In this document: positions 35,444 to 44,262 of the stretch, piece after piece | Numbering within the stretch: the first letter of the stretch is position 1 | Layout of the letters: each line of letters opens with the position of its first letter | The notes under the pieces: model-generated | What the model was told of the DNA's origin: nothing | The model's input: only the letters and a program-made list of their open reading frames with translations | Databases searched by the model: none | Made by a program: the position numbers and the translations under genes | DNA from: JACNIZ01 sp964344765 | GTDB taxonomy: Bacteria > Planctomycetota > UBA1135 | Direction: 5' to 3' | NCBI GenBank assembly: GCA_964344765.1 | Contig: CAYFOM010000012.1 | Span: forward strand, 1 to 64,000 | Length of the DNA: 64,000 bases

Positions 35444-37462
35444 ATGCTCTCAGGCCTCCTCCTGTGCCTCACGGCCCTGCTGATTCCCCAACAAGACGCA
35501 AAGGCTGATTTCAACAAGCGCTTCAATCAGGCGCTGAAGGTCAACGACCGGGTGGCGATGGACCGGGCGATTTCCAAGTACAAAATTAAAGCCTTGGAAG
35601 TCTTCCTGGAAAACGCCGAGCGTACCAAGTGGGGGAACCCGTGGCTGCAAGAGTTCGCCAACTCGTGGAAGCGTGTCAATCGATCGGACTTCCCGATGAT
35701 TTACTCGCAGTATCTCACCAACTTGGAACCGGAGATGTCCGAGCGACGCGGCATGGCGATTTCGCGTTTGATTCCGTTGTTCGAAATGAATGCCGTCGCT
35801 ACCAAGAGTCGGAAAGGCGAGGATTGGCAAAAGATGGTGGAAGTACTCGAGCCGGGCGGCTTGATGCTGGAGTTCATGGAGGTTGGGGATCTGTATTACC
35901 TCTCAACCTGCAACAGCTTCTTGGCGAACTGCTATTACAGTGAGCACCGCGAAACTGGTGGCGATGATTTTCAGGCGTTTAAAGCGGCGGAAAACTTCAT
36001 CAAGCAACGCAAGGAATTGCAGTACACCAATGACCCGACGTTTAGCAACGTCGAGGGCATGATGGAGAACCTGCGTGCGACCTTAGGCATTGAGGATCCG
36101 GAGAAAAAGCACGAACGAGCGGCAAAGGAATCGCCTTACACCATTCATGACATGGAAGGCGAAGATTGGCATGAGATTCCGATGGATTTCCATGTCGAGA
36201 AGAAGCCGGGCAAAGTGCAGCACCCAAGCGACATTGCCGACTTGGATCGCATCAATTGGCGTTACATGGCGACCGGCAAAATCGGCGACAAAATTGGCAT
36301 GCCTGCAGCCTACGGCGGCGAGGACGTGCTGTTCTGCGGACCACGCGGGCCGATTACTTTGATGCGCGTCAAAGCGAACAAATTCCAGTTGGACGCCGGC
36401 GGATTGCTTTCGGAGGAGTTCTCCCTCAGCACTAAGCCTAAGTTGCTCAAGTTTGATCAAAAGCTCACCGACGGAACCATTTTGCCGCAAGCCATCATGG
36501 TGGCAGGCGGCAGTGAAGGCGACATGTTGCAAGGCATTCAAGTCAATGCCGGCCTGAATGACAATGGCGGTTTGATGTTCTACCGGAACGCCGCCGCCCG
36601 TACAGGCAAGACTCCGTTCGGCAACCTGACCTTGTTTGATTTCGACGGCGACGGGTCCTTCGGTAAGTTCCCTGCACGAGTAGCCGGTTCGGTGGCGATG
36701 CCGCGCGAGAAGTACTACAACCGATTCGATTCCATCACCTTGGGCAACATGAAGAACGCGTTACCGTTCTCGCGTTGGATTACTGACCGCAAAGGTAATT
36801 GGTTCGAGCTAGAGTGGAAGGATCAGGGGCACTTGGAATCGTTGCGCATCAAAAAGGTGCAACCGACGTTGGCGCCATTAAAAGTGAGCTTTAAAGGTCC
36901 TAAGGGCTTGAAGCTGGTGAGCATGGTGTTGCGCTCGGAAAGCAGTAAAACCAAAGGCTTGTACCTCGACGTCGCCGGCAAGAGTCCGTTGGAGGTGCCC
37001 ATTGGCCGCTACCAAGTCGTGCAAGGATTGTTGCGCGGTAAGGATGGCCATGAATGCATCATTCAGCCACCAACCGACATTCCGTTCACCATCCTGGTGG
37101 AAAGGGATGAAGAGAACAAAATGGACTTTGGTGGGCCGTTTAAGTTGTACGCCGATCCGGTTGTGGAAGGTGGAAACGTCAGCATCAACCGGGAATCGCT
37201 GAAAGTCATCGGCATTGCCGGCGAAAGCTACATGATGCCGCTGGGCGCTCCGTTGACCGGCGTGGTCGTGGATGTACGCGGTGGTAAGTCGTTTGAGTTG
37301 GTCGAAGCCGCCGGCGAAGCCGTTGCGGCCGATTGGCACGAGGCTTTCTTCCCGGTAAGCGGCACCACGCCGGTGCCCAAGTCCGGCAAGGTGGAAATCC
37401 GCCTGTCGCTGAAAAAACACCCGTGGTTCGGTAAACTTAGCTCCGATTGGATCGAGGAATAG
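35444..37462 (+). CDS. Large secreted protein of unknown function
   Basis: The 672-residue product opens with a short signal peptide (MLSGLLLCLTALLIPQQDAKA). The first 220 residues are helical and TPR-like (NNWL-free, with repeated aromatic/Leu spacing), and the rest is beta-rich. Around residue 400 the loop LFDFDGDGSFGKF resembles a calcium-binding DxDGDG site or a repeat of the same kind. The C-terminus holds an immunoglobulin-like region (ADPVVEGGNVSIN onward). AGGAGG lies only two bases before the ATG, closer than usual. No known family is recognised. It stands alone between the rhomboid gene and serS. Confidence 0.6.
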   Translation: MLSGLLLCLTALLIPQQDAKADFNKRFNQALKVNDRVAMDRAISKYKIKALEVFLENAERTKWGNPWLQEFANSWKRVNRSDFPMIYSQYLTNLEPEMSERRGMAISRLIPLFEMNAVATKSRKGEDWQKMVEVLEPGGLMLEFMEVGDLYYLSTCNSFLANCYYSEHRETGGDDFQAFKAAENFIKQRKELQYTNDPTFSNVEGMMENLRATLGIEDPEKKHERAAKESPYTIHDMEGEDWHEIPMDFHVEKKPGKVQHPSDIADLDRINWRYMATGKIGDKIGMPAAYGGEDVLFCGPRGPITLMRVKANKFQLDAGGLLSEEFSLSTKPKLLKFDQKLTDGTILPQAIMVAGGSEGDMLQGIQVNAGLNDNGGLMFYRNAAARTGKTPFGNLTLFDFDGDGSFGKFPARVAGSVAMPREKYYNRFDSITLGNMKNALPFSRWITDRKGNWFELEWKDQGHLESLRIKKVQPTLAPLKVSFKGPKGLKLVSMVLRSESSKTKGLYLDVAGKSPLEVPIGRYQVVQGLLRGKDGHECIIQPPTDIPFTILVERDEENKMDFGGPFKLYADPVVEGGNVSINRESLKVIGIAGESYMMPLGAPLTGVVVDVRGGKSFELVEAAGEAVAADWHEAFFPVSGTTPVPKSGKVEIRLSLKKHPWFGKLSSDWIEE

Positions 37463-37518
37463 GTCCTAAATCTGAATAGGAATCAGGGCCCCAACCGGTC
37501 CTCAAACAAGGAGTTCAC

Positions 37519-38787
37519 GTGCTCGATTTGAAATGGGTTCGCGACAACCCGGATGTGGTCCGGGATGCCGCCAAACGCAAGCGCATCGGCGTCGATGTGG
37601 ATGCATTTCTGGAGCTGGACCAACGCTTGCGCACTTCGATGCAAGCGGTGGAAAGCAAACGCGCCGAAATGAAGGCGTCGGCCAAGCTGTTGGGCAAGAT
37701 GAGCCCGGAGGAGCGCGAAACGGCACTCGTCGCGCAGAAGGAGCTAAAGGCAGAATTGAAATCGCTAGAGGCTGCGCTGCCGGAATTGCGCGAACAGCAT
37801 CAGGCGATGGCTTTGCTGTTGCCGATGCCGCCGGGGCCGGAAGTCCCGGATGGGAACGACGACTTAGACAACGTCGAGTTGCGCAAGGTCGGCAAGGTTC
37901 CGGAATTCGATTTTGAGCCGCGCACCCATATGGATTTGGGTGAGATGCACGGCGTGCTCGATATTCCGCGCGGCGTGAAGATTGCCGGCTCGCGCAATTA
38001 CCTGCTGCTGGGTGAACTTGCTCGGTTGGAACAGTGCGTGTTGCAATTCGCAGTGAATCACATGATTCAGCGCGACTTCCAGCTCGTTTCGGTGCCGACG
38101 CTGGTGAGTTATGAGTGCATGGAAGGGACAGGCTACTTCCCTGGTGGCGAAGAGCAGGCTTACTTGTGCGAGCGCGACCAGGCTTCGCTGGTTGGCACAT
38201 CCGAGGTTCCGCTGACTGCAATGCATGCCGGGGAAACTCTTGCTGCCGAGGATCTGCCGCTTCGCCGCATTGCGCTTAGCCCGTGCTATCGCCGCGAGGC
38301 CGGCACTTACGGCAAAGACACCAAAGGCTTGTACCGGGTGCACCAGTTCTGGAAGGTGGAGCAAGTCGTCATCGGTCCTGCTGATGAAGAATGGTCCATT
38401 GAAGAGCACAAGCGCATGCTTGGGCATGCCACCGATTTGATGGACTTGCTGGAGCTGCCTTACCGCGTCGTCAACGTTTGCACCGGCGATCTAGGTCAAG
38501 GCCAAGTGCAGAAGTTCGACATTGAGACTTGGATGCCTAGCCGCGGCAACTATGGCGAGACTCATAGTGCATCGCGTTTTTACGATTTCCAAACGCGTCG
38601 TCTTAACCTGCGCTACAAGCCCGATCCGAAGAGCAAGCCGTTGCATTGCCATAGCTTGAACAACACGGTAATTGCTTCACCGCGGGTGTTGATTTCGTTG
38701 CTGGAGAATCACCAGCAGGCCGATGGCAGGGTGCGCATTCCCGATGCGCTGCGGCCTAGTTTCGGCAAAGACTTCCTTGGCGAGTAA
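37519..38787 (+). CDS. serS: Seryl-tRNA synthetase
   Basis: Charges tRNA-Ser with serine. The 422-residue class II enzyme has the N-terminal helical arm that grips the long variable arm of tRNA-Ser (about 25-105), then GTSEVPLTAMHAGE, motif 2 in CYRREAGTYGKDTKGLYRVHQF, the HSASRFYDFQTRRLNLRY stretch, and motif 3 near NNTVIASPRVLISLLENHQ. The start is GTG with AAGGAG six bases upstream, one of the few good Shine-Dalgarno sequences here. It is convergent with the gsp operon across 26 bases. Confidence 0.96.
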   Translation: MLDLKWVRDNPDVVRDAAKRKRIGVDVDAFLELDQRLRTSMQAVESKRAEMKASAKLLGKMSPEERETALVAQKELKAELKSLEAALPELREQHQAMALLLPMPPGPEVPDGNDDLDNVELRKVGKVPEFDFEPRTHMDLGEMHGVLDIPRGVKIAGSRNYLLLGELARLEQCVLQFAVNHMIQRDFQLVSVPTLVSYECMEGTGYFPGGEEQAYLCERDQASLVGTSEVPLTAMHAGETLAAEDLPLRRIALSPCYRREAGTYGKDTKGLYRVHQFWKVEQVVIGPADEEWSIEEHKRMLGHATDLMDLLELPYRVVNVCTGDLGQGQVQKFDIETWMPSRGNYGETHSASRFYDFQTRRLNLRYKPDPKSKPLHCHSLNNTVIASPRVLISLLENHQQADGRVRIPDALRPSFGKDFLGE

Positions 38788-38813
38788 AGCTAAGGTCAGG
38801 CTACTTTCGCAGC

Positions 38814-39677
38814 TTAGCGATCACTAATCCCGCTGCTGCCCTGGATTTGCTCCTGGGAGATTCCGTCACCCTCTTCGCCTGCGCCTTCGCCGGTTCCAGT
38901 GCCGTCGCCGGCGTCGCTGGCCCCAGTCAACGTGGGGTAAAGGCGGTTGCGGAAGTTCCAGCGCGTGTTCTCGGGAATCACTAAGAAGTCCGAGAATTCC
39001 AAGCGCGCGTAGTTGGCGCCCAAAATTTGCTTGGACTCCGCTGATTTGCGCGGCTGCACCTCAAGCTCAAGATTGAGCTCAATGCAGTAGGGGAGCTGCC
39101 CTTCTTGCATGGAATCCCAATTATCTTCGCTATTCGGATCGTATTCCGGTTCGCCGAAGTAGACCAAATCGAAGGAGATAATGCGGTCGTTCAACGGAGC
39201 AAAAAAGCCGCCGGCGAATGGCTCGTCATCGACCATGAAATCTTCGCGGCGGTAAAGCTGTAGGAAGTCATCGGAGCCGGGGCGTTGGCGCACCCAATAG
39301 CCGACCTCATTGATCGGCGAACGGAAGGTACGACCTGTGACTGGGTCAGGATAGGGATTGGCCGAGCGACGGTGGACCAACATGTTGATGCGGTCGGCGT
39401 CGGCTCCACGCGGCGAAGTGCGGCTTTCGCCGTAAAGCACTTGGTATTCGGCAGCGTCGTAAACCGCTAAACGCGACAAATCTTCCCGGATCATGCTGAC
39501 CAAACGTGGACCTGCTTTTTCCACCAGCGTAATGTTGTGGATCGCGTCGACAGCTTTTTGGGTCGAATCTAGTGAGCCCAATACGGCAACCATGATCATC
39601 GCGCTGATAAACATCGCCACCAAGACTTCCATCAAGGTGAAGCCCAATTGACGACGCAAATGGCGGATGCGACTCAT
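38814..39677 (-). CDS. gspJ: Minor pseudopilin, GspJ-like
   Basis: The 287-residue protein has a prepilin leader with RQLGFTLMEVLVAMFISAM (cleavage after Gly12, Glu at +5), a hydrophobic helix, then a beta-rich globular domain. It is the last gene of the D-E-F-G-H-I-J order. Its size, larger than the other minor pseudopilins, fits GspJ. The C-terminal 40 residues are Gly/Glu/Asp/Ser-rich, probably disordered. Its start overlaps the end of gspI by 4 bases. GspK is not encoded downstream, where serS converges. Assignment rests on leader plus gene order. Confidence 0.7.
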   Translation of the reverse strand: MSRIRHLRRQLGFTLMEVLVAMFISAMIMVAVLGSLDSTQKAVDAIHNITLVEKAGPRLVSMIREDLSRLAVYDAAEYQVLYGESRTSPRGADADRINMLVHRRSANPYPDPVTGRTFRSPINEVGYWVRQRPGSDDFLQLYRREDFMVDDEPFAGGFFAPLNDRIISFDLVYFGEPEYDPNSEDNWDSMQEGQLPYCIELNLELEVQPRKSAESKQILGANYARLEFSDFLVIPENTRWNFRNRLYPTLTGASDAGDGTGTGEGAGEEGDGISQEQIQGSSGISDR

Positions 39678-40231
39678 TCGATCTTGGCGGTGTCGTTATT
39701 GGAACCCCAGATGGCTTGATACATCTCGAAGTCCTGCTCTACCGCCCAGGTGTCGAGCATAGTTTCCAGCCGGTATTCCAGCGGTTCGTCGGTAAAGGAC
39801 GGGTAAGTCACGACAATGATGACGCGCGTTTTTTCCTGCTTGATGTCGTCGCCTTCTTCGTCTTGGCGATCTTCTTCACGCTTCTCCAGCGCTTTGCGCC
39901 AGATGTACTCCGGCGAATCGGTATCCAAATCGGTACTGTCGTTGATGATGCTGGAGTCGCCAACACCAATGACGTAGGAAAACTCCGGGTAATCCTCTTC
40001 GGAGAAATCGCCGGCCATGCCGTCATACAAATCGCGCACCATTCCGGCTTGGATTTGGTGCATCAACGTGCCGCTCAAGCGCGTGGCCACCGCCAAGTTG
40101 CGGCCGTCGGCGGCGCGGCCAATAGACTTATTGCGCAAATCCATCAACGTGGTCAGCACGATGGCCAGCAGCATGATCGCTGCCATGACCTCCATCAGCG
40201 TGAATCCTCGGCGGCGATTAGAAATCGGCAT
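39674..40231 (-). CDS. gspI: Minor pseudopilin, GspI-like
   Basis: A 185-residue prepilin with the methylation motif RRGFTLMEVMAAIMLLAI (Glu at +5). In GspI the hydrophobic helix is followed by a short soluble domain; here the latter contains a charged Glu/Asp/Lys-rich loop around 115-135 and the VEQDFEMYQAIWG ending. Minor pseudopilins I, J and K form the tip complex that starts pseudopilus assembly. It overlaps gspH by 14 bases and gspJ by 4, so the order is tightly coupled. Confidence 0.68.
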   Translation of the reverse strand: MPISNRRRGFTLMEVMAAIMLLAIVLTTLMDLRNKSIGRAADGRNLAVATRLSGTLMHQIQAGMVRDLYDGMAGDFSEEDYPEFSYVIGVGDSSIINDSTDLDTDSPEYIWRKALEKREEDRQDEEGDDIKQEKTRVIIVVTYPSFTDEPLEYRLETMLDTWAVEQDFEMYQAIWGSNNDTAKIE

Positions 40232-40784
40232 CGCTTACCTGATTGGGCAGGTGGAAGCCCTCGTAGACCAAAGTCTTGCCCGACAACGCGCCCATGACCA
40301 CGGTCAGGTCATATTCGTCTCCTTCGGCGTTGCTGAGGTGAATCATCAGGTCGTTCATGAAGCCGGAGTGGTGGAACTCGATGGTATGCACTCCGCTGGT
40401 AAGCATGTCTTCGACGCCGGAATAGCGCAGTCCGCCGAGCGAAACGCCTTTGAGCAATGTGCGCTCGCCAAGATCGGTGCGGTCTTCTTTTGTTCGTGCG
40501 ACGCGACCCTTTGCGGTGTACGGCGTGATGACGCGATAGCGATTGCGGTCTAGATCAAACTCGATGTGGTAGGGGCGACCGTTGGCGATTGCCGCACTAC
40601 GAGTTAAATCCAAATCGCCAATCAAACTGCGCGCCGCGCTTTCCGATTGCTTCGCCGGAATAAACGCGTTGAGGTTCGACGAAACACCGCTCAGCGCCAG
40701 ACCGAGCAGCAGCACCACTGCCATGATTTCAATCAGAGTGAAACCACGGCAGTTCTTCGCGGTGCTTCGGCGAACTCGCTTCAA
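40218..40784 (-). CDS. gspH: Minor pseudopilin, GspH-like
   Basis: A 188-residue prepilin with CRGFTLIEIMAVVLLLGLAL at the N-terminus, then a GspH-type soluble domain: the stretch AARSLIGDLDLTRSAAIANG is the typical helix ahead of the beta-sheet (consensus LxxxLxxARxxAI), followed by YHIEFDLDRNRYRV. It sits just after the GspG gene (6-base gap) and overlaps gspI. GspH links the tip complex to the GspG filament in the model of type II secretion. Good match to the family pattern. Confidence 0.75.
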   Translation of the reverse strand: MKRVRRSTAKNCRGFTLIEIMAVVLLLGLALSGVSSNLNAFIPAKQSESAARSLIGDLDLTRSAAIANGRPYHIEFDLDRNRYRVITPYTAKGRVARTKEDRTDLGERTLLKGVSLGGLRYSGVEDMLTSGVHTIEFHHSGFMNDLMIHLSNAEGDEYDLTVVMGALSGKTLVYEGFHLPNQVSDADF

Positions 40785-40790
40785 AGCGTT

Positions 40791-41213
40791 TTAGTTGTCG
40801 CCGGCCAGCGTCTCGTTGGTGATGTCGGCGTTGTCGTCCTCACCACCCACTTCGCCATCTGCGCCCAAGGTGCCGATGATGTAGTTGCTGCCATCCGACG
40901 GCGGCTCGTAGAAGTATTCGTTGCCCCACGGATCGAGCGGCACGCGGTCCAAGTAGGCCGGACCATCCGGCGGCGTGGTCAGGTCTTCCAAGCTATCCGG
41001 GAAGCGGAAGTGCTCGCTCTTGTACATGGTGATGTGCCCTTCCATGGTGCGGATGTCCGCCTTGACACGGGTCAGCGTGCCTTGGAAAAGAGAGCGTGCA
41101 ATGGGTCCACCTACCGTTGCGATCAGCAGGCCGATGATCAGCACCACGGCCATGATTTCGATCAGCGTGAAGCCGGCGTTGCGGCGTAGAGTTTTGTTTT
41201 TGGAGTTCTTCAT
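40791..41213 (-). CDS. gspG: Major pseudopilin GspG
   Basis: The start was chosen at MKNSKNKTLRRNAGF, since the frame extends 27 codons upstream into the end of gspF. The 140-residue product shows AGFTLIEIMAVVLIIGLLIA, then GspG-specific features: IRTMEGHITMYKSEHFRFPDSLEDL and the DPWGNEYFYE segment, plus a calcium-site-like end (GADGEVGGEDDNADI). GspG polymerises into the pseudopilus that pushes substrates through GspD. Closely follows gspF (13 bases). Confidence 0.9.
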   Translation of the reverse strand: MKNSKNKTLRRNAGFTLIEIMAVVLIIGLLIATVGGPIARSLFQGTLTRVKADIRTMEGHITMYKSEHFRFPDSLEDLTTPPDGPAYLDRVPLDPWGNEYFYEPPSDGSNYIIGTLGADGEVGGEDDNADITNETLAGDN

Positions 41214-41226
41214 GATTTGACGTTGC

Positions 41227-42522
41227 TTATGAGCCGAAGGAGGAGGACATTTGCATGATGGGCAGCAGGATGGCCATGACAATGAAGCCAACAAGTGCTG
41301 CCAGGACCAAGATGATGATCGGTTCGATCAGCGAGGTAAATTTACCGGTCGCGATCTCGACTTCTTCTTGGTAGGAATCGCCGACTTGTTCCATCATCGA
41401 GTCCAGTTCACCGGACTGTTCACCGACGGCGATCATGTAGCCGACGATGGGTGGGAACACACCGGATTGTTTGATCGGCGTGGCGATGTCGGCGCCTTCG
41501 AGAATCTTCTCGCGGACGCCATCGATAGTGTTTTCAAGCAGACGGTTGCCGAGCACCGTTTTGGTGACTTCCAAACAACGCACCACCGGAACGCCGGAGC
41601 GCAACAGGGTGGCGAAGGTCTGCGAGAAACGCGAAAGAGCTTGTTTGGTCAGCAAGTCGCCGAGCACCGGTACCTTTAACATCTTGCTGTCAATTTTCAG
41701 TCGACCCTTTTCGGACGAGTAATACAGGTTGAACAGCAAAAGTAGGAAGATGAAGCCGAGGAACAGCAACCACCAATAGGCGATCAAAAAGTCCGATGTA
41801 TCCTGCAAGAATTGCGTCGCCGCCGGCAGTGCTTGACCGCGACCGGCGAGCATCGTCGTGATTTTCGGCACGACGTTGACCATCAACACAGCGATGATGA
41901 TCATGCCAACCATCAACATGATCGCCGGATAAGCCAGTGCCGCGGTGACGCGATTGCGTACTCGCGCTTGCTCTTGTAGGAACAGGGACAAGCGATCCAG
42001 TACTTCGTCGAGCTTGCCGGCCGCTTCGCCGGAGCGCACCATCGACACGTAGAGTTCGTCGAAGTAATCCGGATGGGCGGCCAACGCGTCGGCGGTGGTC
42101 GCACCTTGCGAAATGCGCTCGCGCAGGTCGCGGTACAGCACGCCCAATCGCTTGCCTTCGGTCTGATCAATGATTGCGCGCAGCGCCTCGGTGATCGGGA
42201 TCGAAGCCTTCAGCAGCGTGGAAATCTGACGGGTAAAAGTGCTGACTTCCGCCAACCGCTTTTTACCTTTGGCACCGCCGCCGGAACGACCACGTGCCTG
42301 TGCCAACTTGGCCGCCATTTCGTCGGAGATCAGCTTTTTCTTCGCCTTGTCCGACTTCTTCTTGCGCACCAAAACGCCGGAGCCTTTGACCGGCTTGACC
42401 GACGTCACCAGCACGCTGTCTTTCTTCAACTTCAGTCGCGCATCGCGCGGCGAGTCGGCGTCGACCACGCCGGAAATGGATTTGCCCTTGGCGTTGAATC
42501 CTTTCCAATCGAAAACCGGCAT
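41227..42522 (-). CDS. gspF: Type II secretion inner-membrane protein GspF
   Basis: The 431-residue platform protein of the secretion machine. It carries the tandem GspF domains: the first around 90-215 (VSTFTRQISTLLKASIPITEALR; VRSGEAAGKLDEVLDRL), the second around 290-420 (LSRFSQTFATLLRSGVPVVRCLEV; GEQSGELDSMMEQV). Three membrane helices lie at about 195-220, 240-260 and 400-425. An unusual Lys/Ser-rich stretch (VRKKKSDKAKKKL) at about 50-65 precedes the first domain. It works with GspE and the L protein; no gspL/M is seen nearby. Three bases after gspE. Confidence 0.93.
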   Translation of the reverse strand: MPVFDWKGFNAKGKSISGVVDADSPRDARLKLKKDSVLVTSVKPVKGSGVLVRKKKSDKAKKKLISDEMAAKLAQARGRSGGGAKGKKRLAEVSTFTRQISTLLKASIPITEALRAIIDQTEGKRLGVLYRDLRERISQGATTADALAAHPDYFDELYVSMVRSGEAAGKLDEVLDRLSLFLQEQARVRNRVTAALAYPAIMLMVGMIIIAVLMVNVVPKITTMLAGRGQALPAATQFLQDTSDFLIAYWWLLFLGFIFLLLLFNLYYSSEKGRLKIDSKMLKVPVLGDLLTKQALSRFSQTFATLLRSGVPVVRCLEVTKTVLGNRLLENTIDGVREKILEGADIATPIKQSGVFPPIVGYMIAVGEQSGELDSMMEQVGDSYQEEVEIATGKFTSLIEPIIILVLAALVGFIVMAILLPIMQMSSSFGS

Positions 42523-42525
42523 GTC

Positions 42526-44262
42526 TTAGACGTCCAATTGAGTGACCCGCATGATTTCCTCGGGTGAGGTTATGCCATTTACCACTTTTTGCATTCCATC
42601 CATGCGCAGAGTGCGCATGCCTTCGTCCACCGCCTGGCGCTTCAAGTCGCTGGCGGGGGCGCGCCGCATGATCAAGGAACGCAGTTCCTCGGACATCGGC
42701 AAGAGTTCGTAGATCGCAGTTCGACCTTGGAAGCCCGACTGGAAGCAGTCGTCGCAGCCCGGCGAGTGAGCGATCTTGCCATCTTTCAGGTCCGACGGAT
42801 CCAGCCCCAAATCGCGCAAGGAAGCGGATTCGGCTTCGGTCGGCTTATCCCATGTCCGACACGATGGGCACAGAGTTCGAACCAGACGTTGGGCGATGAC
42901 CAGTACCAGCGACGACGACACCAAGTAGGGCTCCAAGCCCAAATCCACCAATCGAGTGACGGTGGACGGCGCATCGTTAGTGTGAACGGTGCTGAATACC
43001 AAGTGACCAGTGATTGCGGCTCGAATGGCGATTTCCGCCGTTTCGAGGTCACGAATTTCACCGACCATCATGACGTCGGGGTCTTGACGCAGGAACGAGC
43101 GCAGGCCGGCGGCGAAGGTCAGACCCTTCTTCGCATTCACCTGCACCTGCGAGATGCCATCCAACTGGTATTCCACCGGATCCTCAATGGTGAGGATGTT
43201 CTTTTCACCGGTAGAAATTTCAGTGAGCGATCCATACAGGGTGGTCGTTTTACCCGATCCAGTAGGTCCGGTGACCAGGATCACGCCGTGTGGGTAGCTG
43301 ATGTAATGGCGTAAGGTCTCGAGGTTCTTTTCATCGAGCCCAATGGAGTCTAGGGCATACACCCCGGCACTCTTATCGAGCAAACGCAACACCGCACGTT
43401 CGCCACCGGCGGTGGGCACCACCGAGATACGAACGTCGACCTCGCCATCGCCAATGCGGATCGAGGCACGACCATCTTGCGGCAGACGTCGCTCGGCAAT
43501 GTCCATTTTTCCCATGACCTTGATCCTCGACAGCACCGCATCTTGCGCAGCTTTGGGAATGGTTTCCATCGCGTACAAAATGCCGTCGATGCGGAAGCGC
43601 ACCTGAAGGCGGTCCACATAGGGCTGGAAGTGCACATCCGACGCGCGCAGCTTCAGCGATTGGAACAACACCGAGTTGACCAACTTAATGATCGGTGCTT
43701 TGTTGGCGACGTCGAGCAGGTCTTCACCTTCTTCGATCTCGGCCGCCAAACTGGCGATATCGGCGTCTTCCAGATCCTCCAGCGCCTCGCCGACGCCATC
43801 CGCCTTGTGACGGAAGGCGCGGTTCAGCAGCTCGGTGATCTCGTTGCGTGGCGCCAGCACAAAGTCGACGCCTTCGGGCAGCATCGCCGCCAAGTCGTCT
43901 TGCGGGTGCAAGTCGAGCGGGTGGGCGGTGGCGACAACCAAGCGCCGTCCATTGACGCCGACGGCAATCAAGTCATGCGCACGGGCAAATGCCAACGGCA
44001 CGATGTCGACGAAGCCGCGCGGCACCTGAGTGCCTTCCAAAGTTTCCCACGCCTCCATTTCCATGTCGGCGGCGAAGGCTTTGAGCATCGAGTATTCATC
44101 GATGCCACGCGTCAGCAACACGCGGTCGAAGGTGGTGCCCGTCGCCGCCGCTTGATCGCGCAGCTTTTTCAGCTCGCCCTCTTCCAGGCCGGTTTCGGCC
44201 TGGAGCAGTGCGATCAGGTCTAATTCCTGAGTTGCCGGGGTTTCGCTTGTTTCGCTAGTCAC
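42526..44262 (-). CDS. gspE: Type II secretion ATPase GspE
   Basis: The hexameric ATPase powering pseudopilus assembly. The 578-residue protein has an N-terminal MshEN-type domain (about 15-150), then the catalytic part: Walker A VTGPTGSGKTTTLYGSL, the Asp box IEDPVEYQLDGISQVQVN, Walker B-like VMMVGEIRDLETAEIA, the His box TGHLVFSTVHTNDAPSTVTRL, and a tetracysteine zinc module (CPSC ... CDDC). The start is GTG and overlaps gspD by 8 bases. All features of an active ATPase are intact. Confidence 0.94.
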   Translation of the reverse strand: MTSETSETPATQELDLIALLQAETGLEEGELKKLRDQAAATGTTFDRVLLTRGIDEYSMLKAFAADMEMEAWETLEGTQVPRGFVDIVPLAFARAHDLIAVGVNGRRLVVATAHPLDLHPQDDLAAMLPEGVDFVLAPRNEITELLNRAFRHKADGVGEALEDLEDADIASLAAEIEEGEDLLDVANKAPIIKLVNSVLFQSLKLRASDVHFQPYVDRLQVRFRIDGILYAMETIPKAAQDAVLSRIKVMGKMDIAERRLPQDGRASIRIGDGEVDVRISVVPTAGGERAVLRLLDKSAGVYALDSIGLDEKNLETLRHYISYPHGVILVTGPTGSGKTTTLYGSLTEISTGEKNILTIEDPVEYQLDGISQVQVNAKKGLTFAAGLRSFLRQDPDVMMVGEIRDLETAEIAIRAAITGHLVFSTVHTNDAPSTVTRLVDLGLEPYLVSSSLVLVIAQRLVRTLCPSCRTWDKPTEAESASLRDLGLDPSDLKDGKIAHSPGCDDCFQSGFQGRTAIYELLPMSEELRSLIMRRAPASDLKRQAVDEGMRTLRMDGMQKVVNGITSPEEIMRVTQLDV

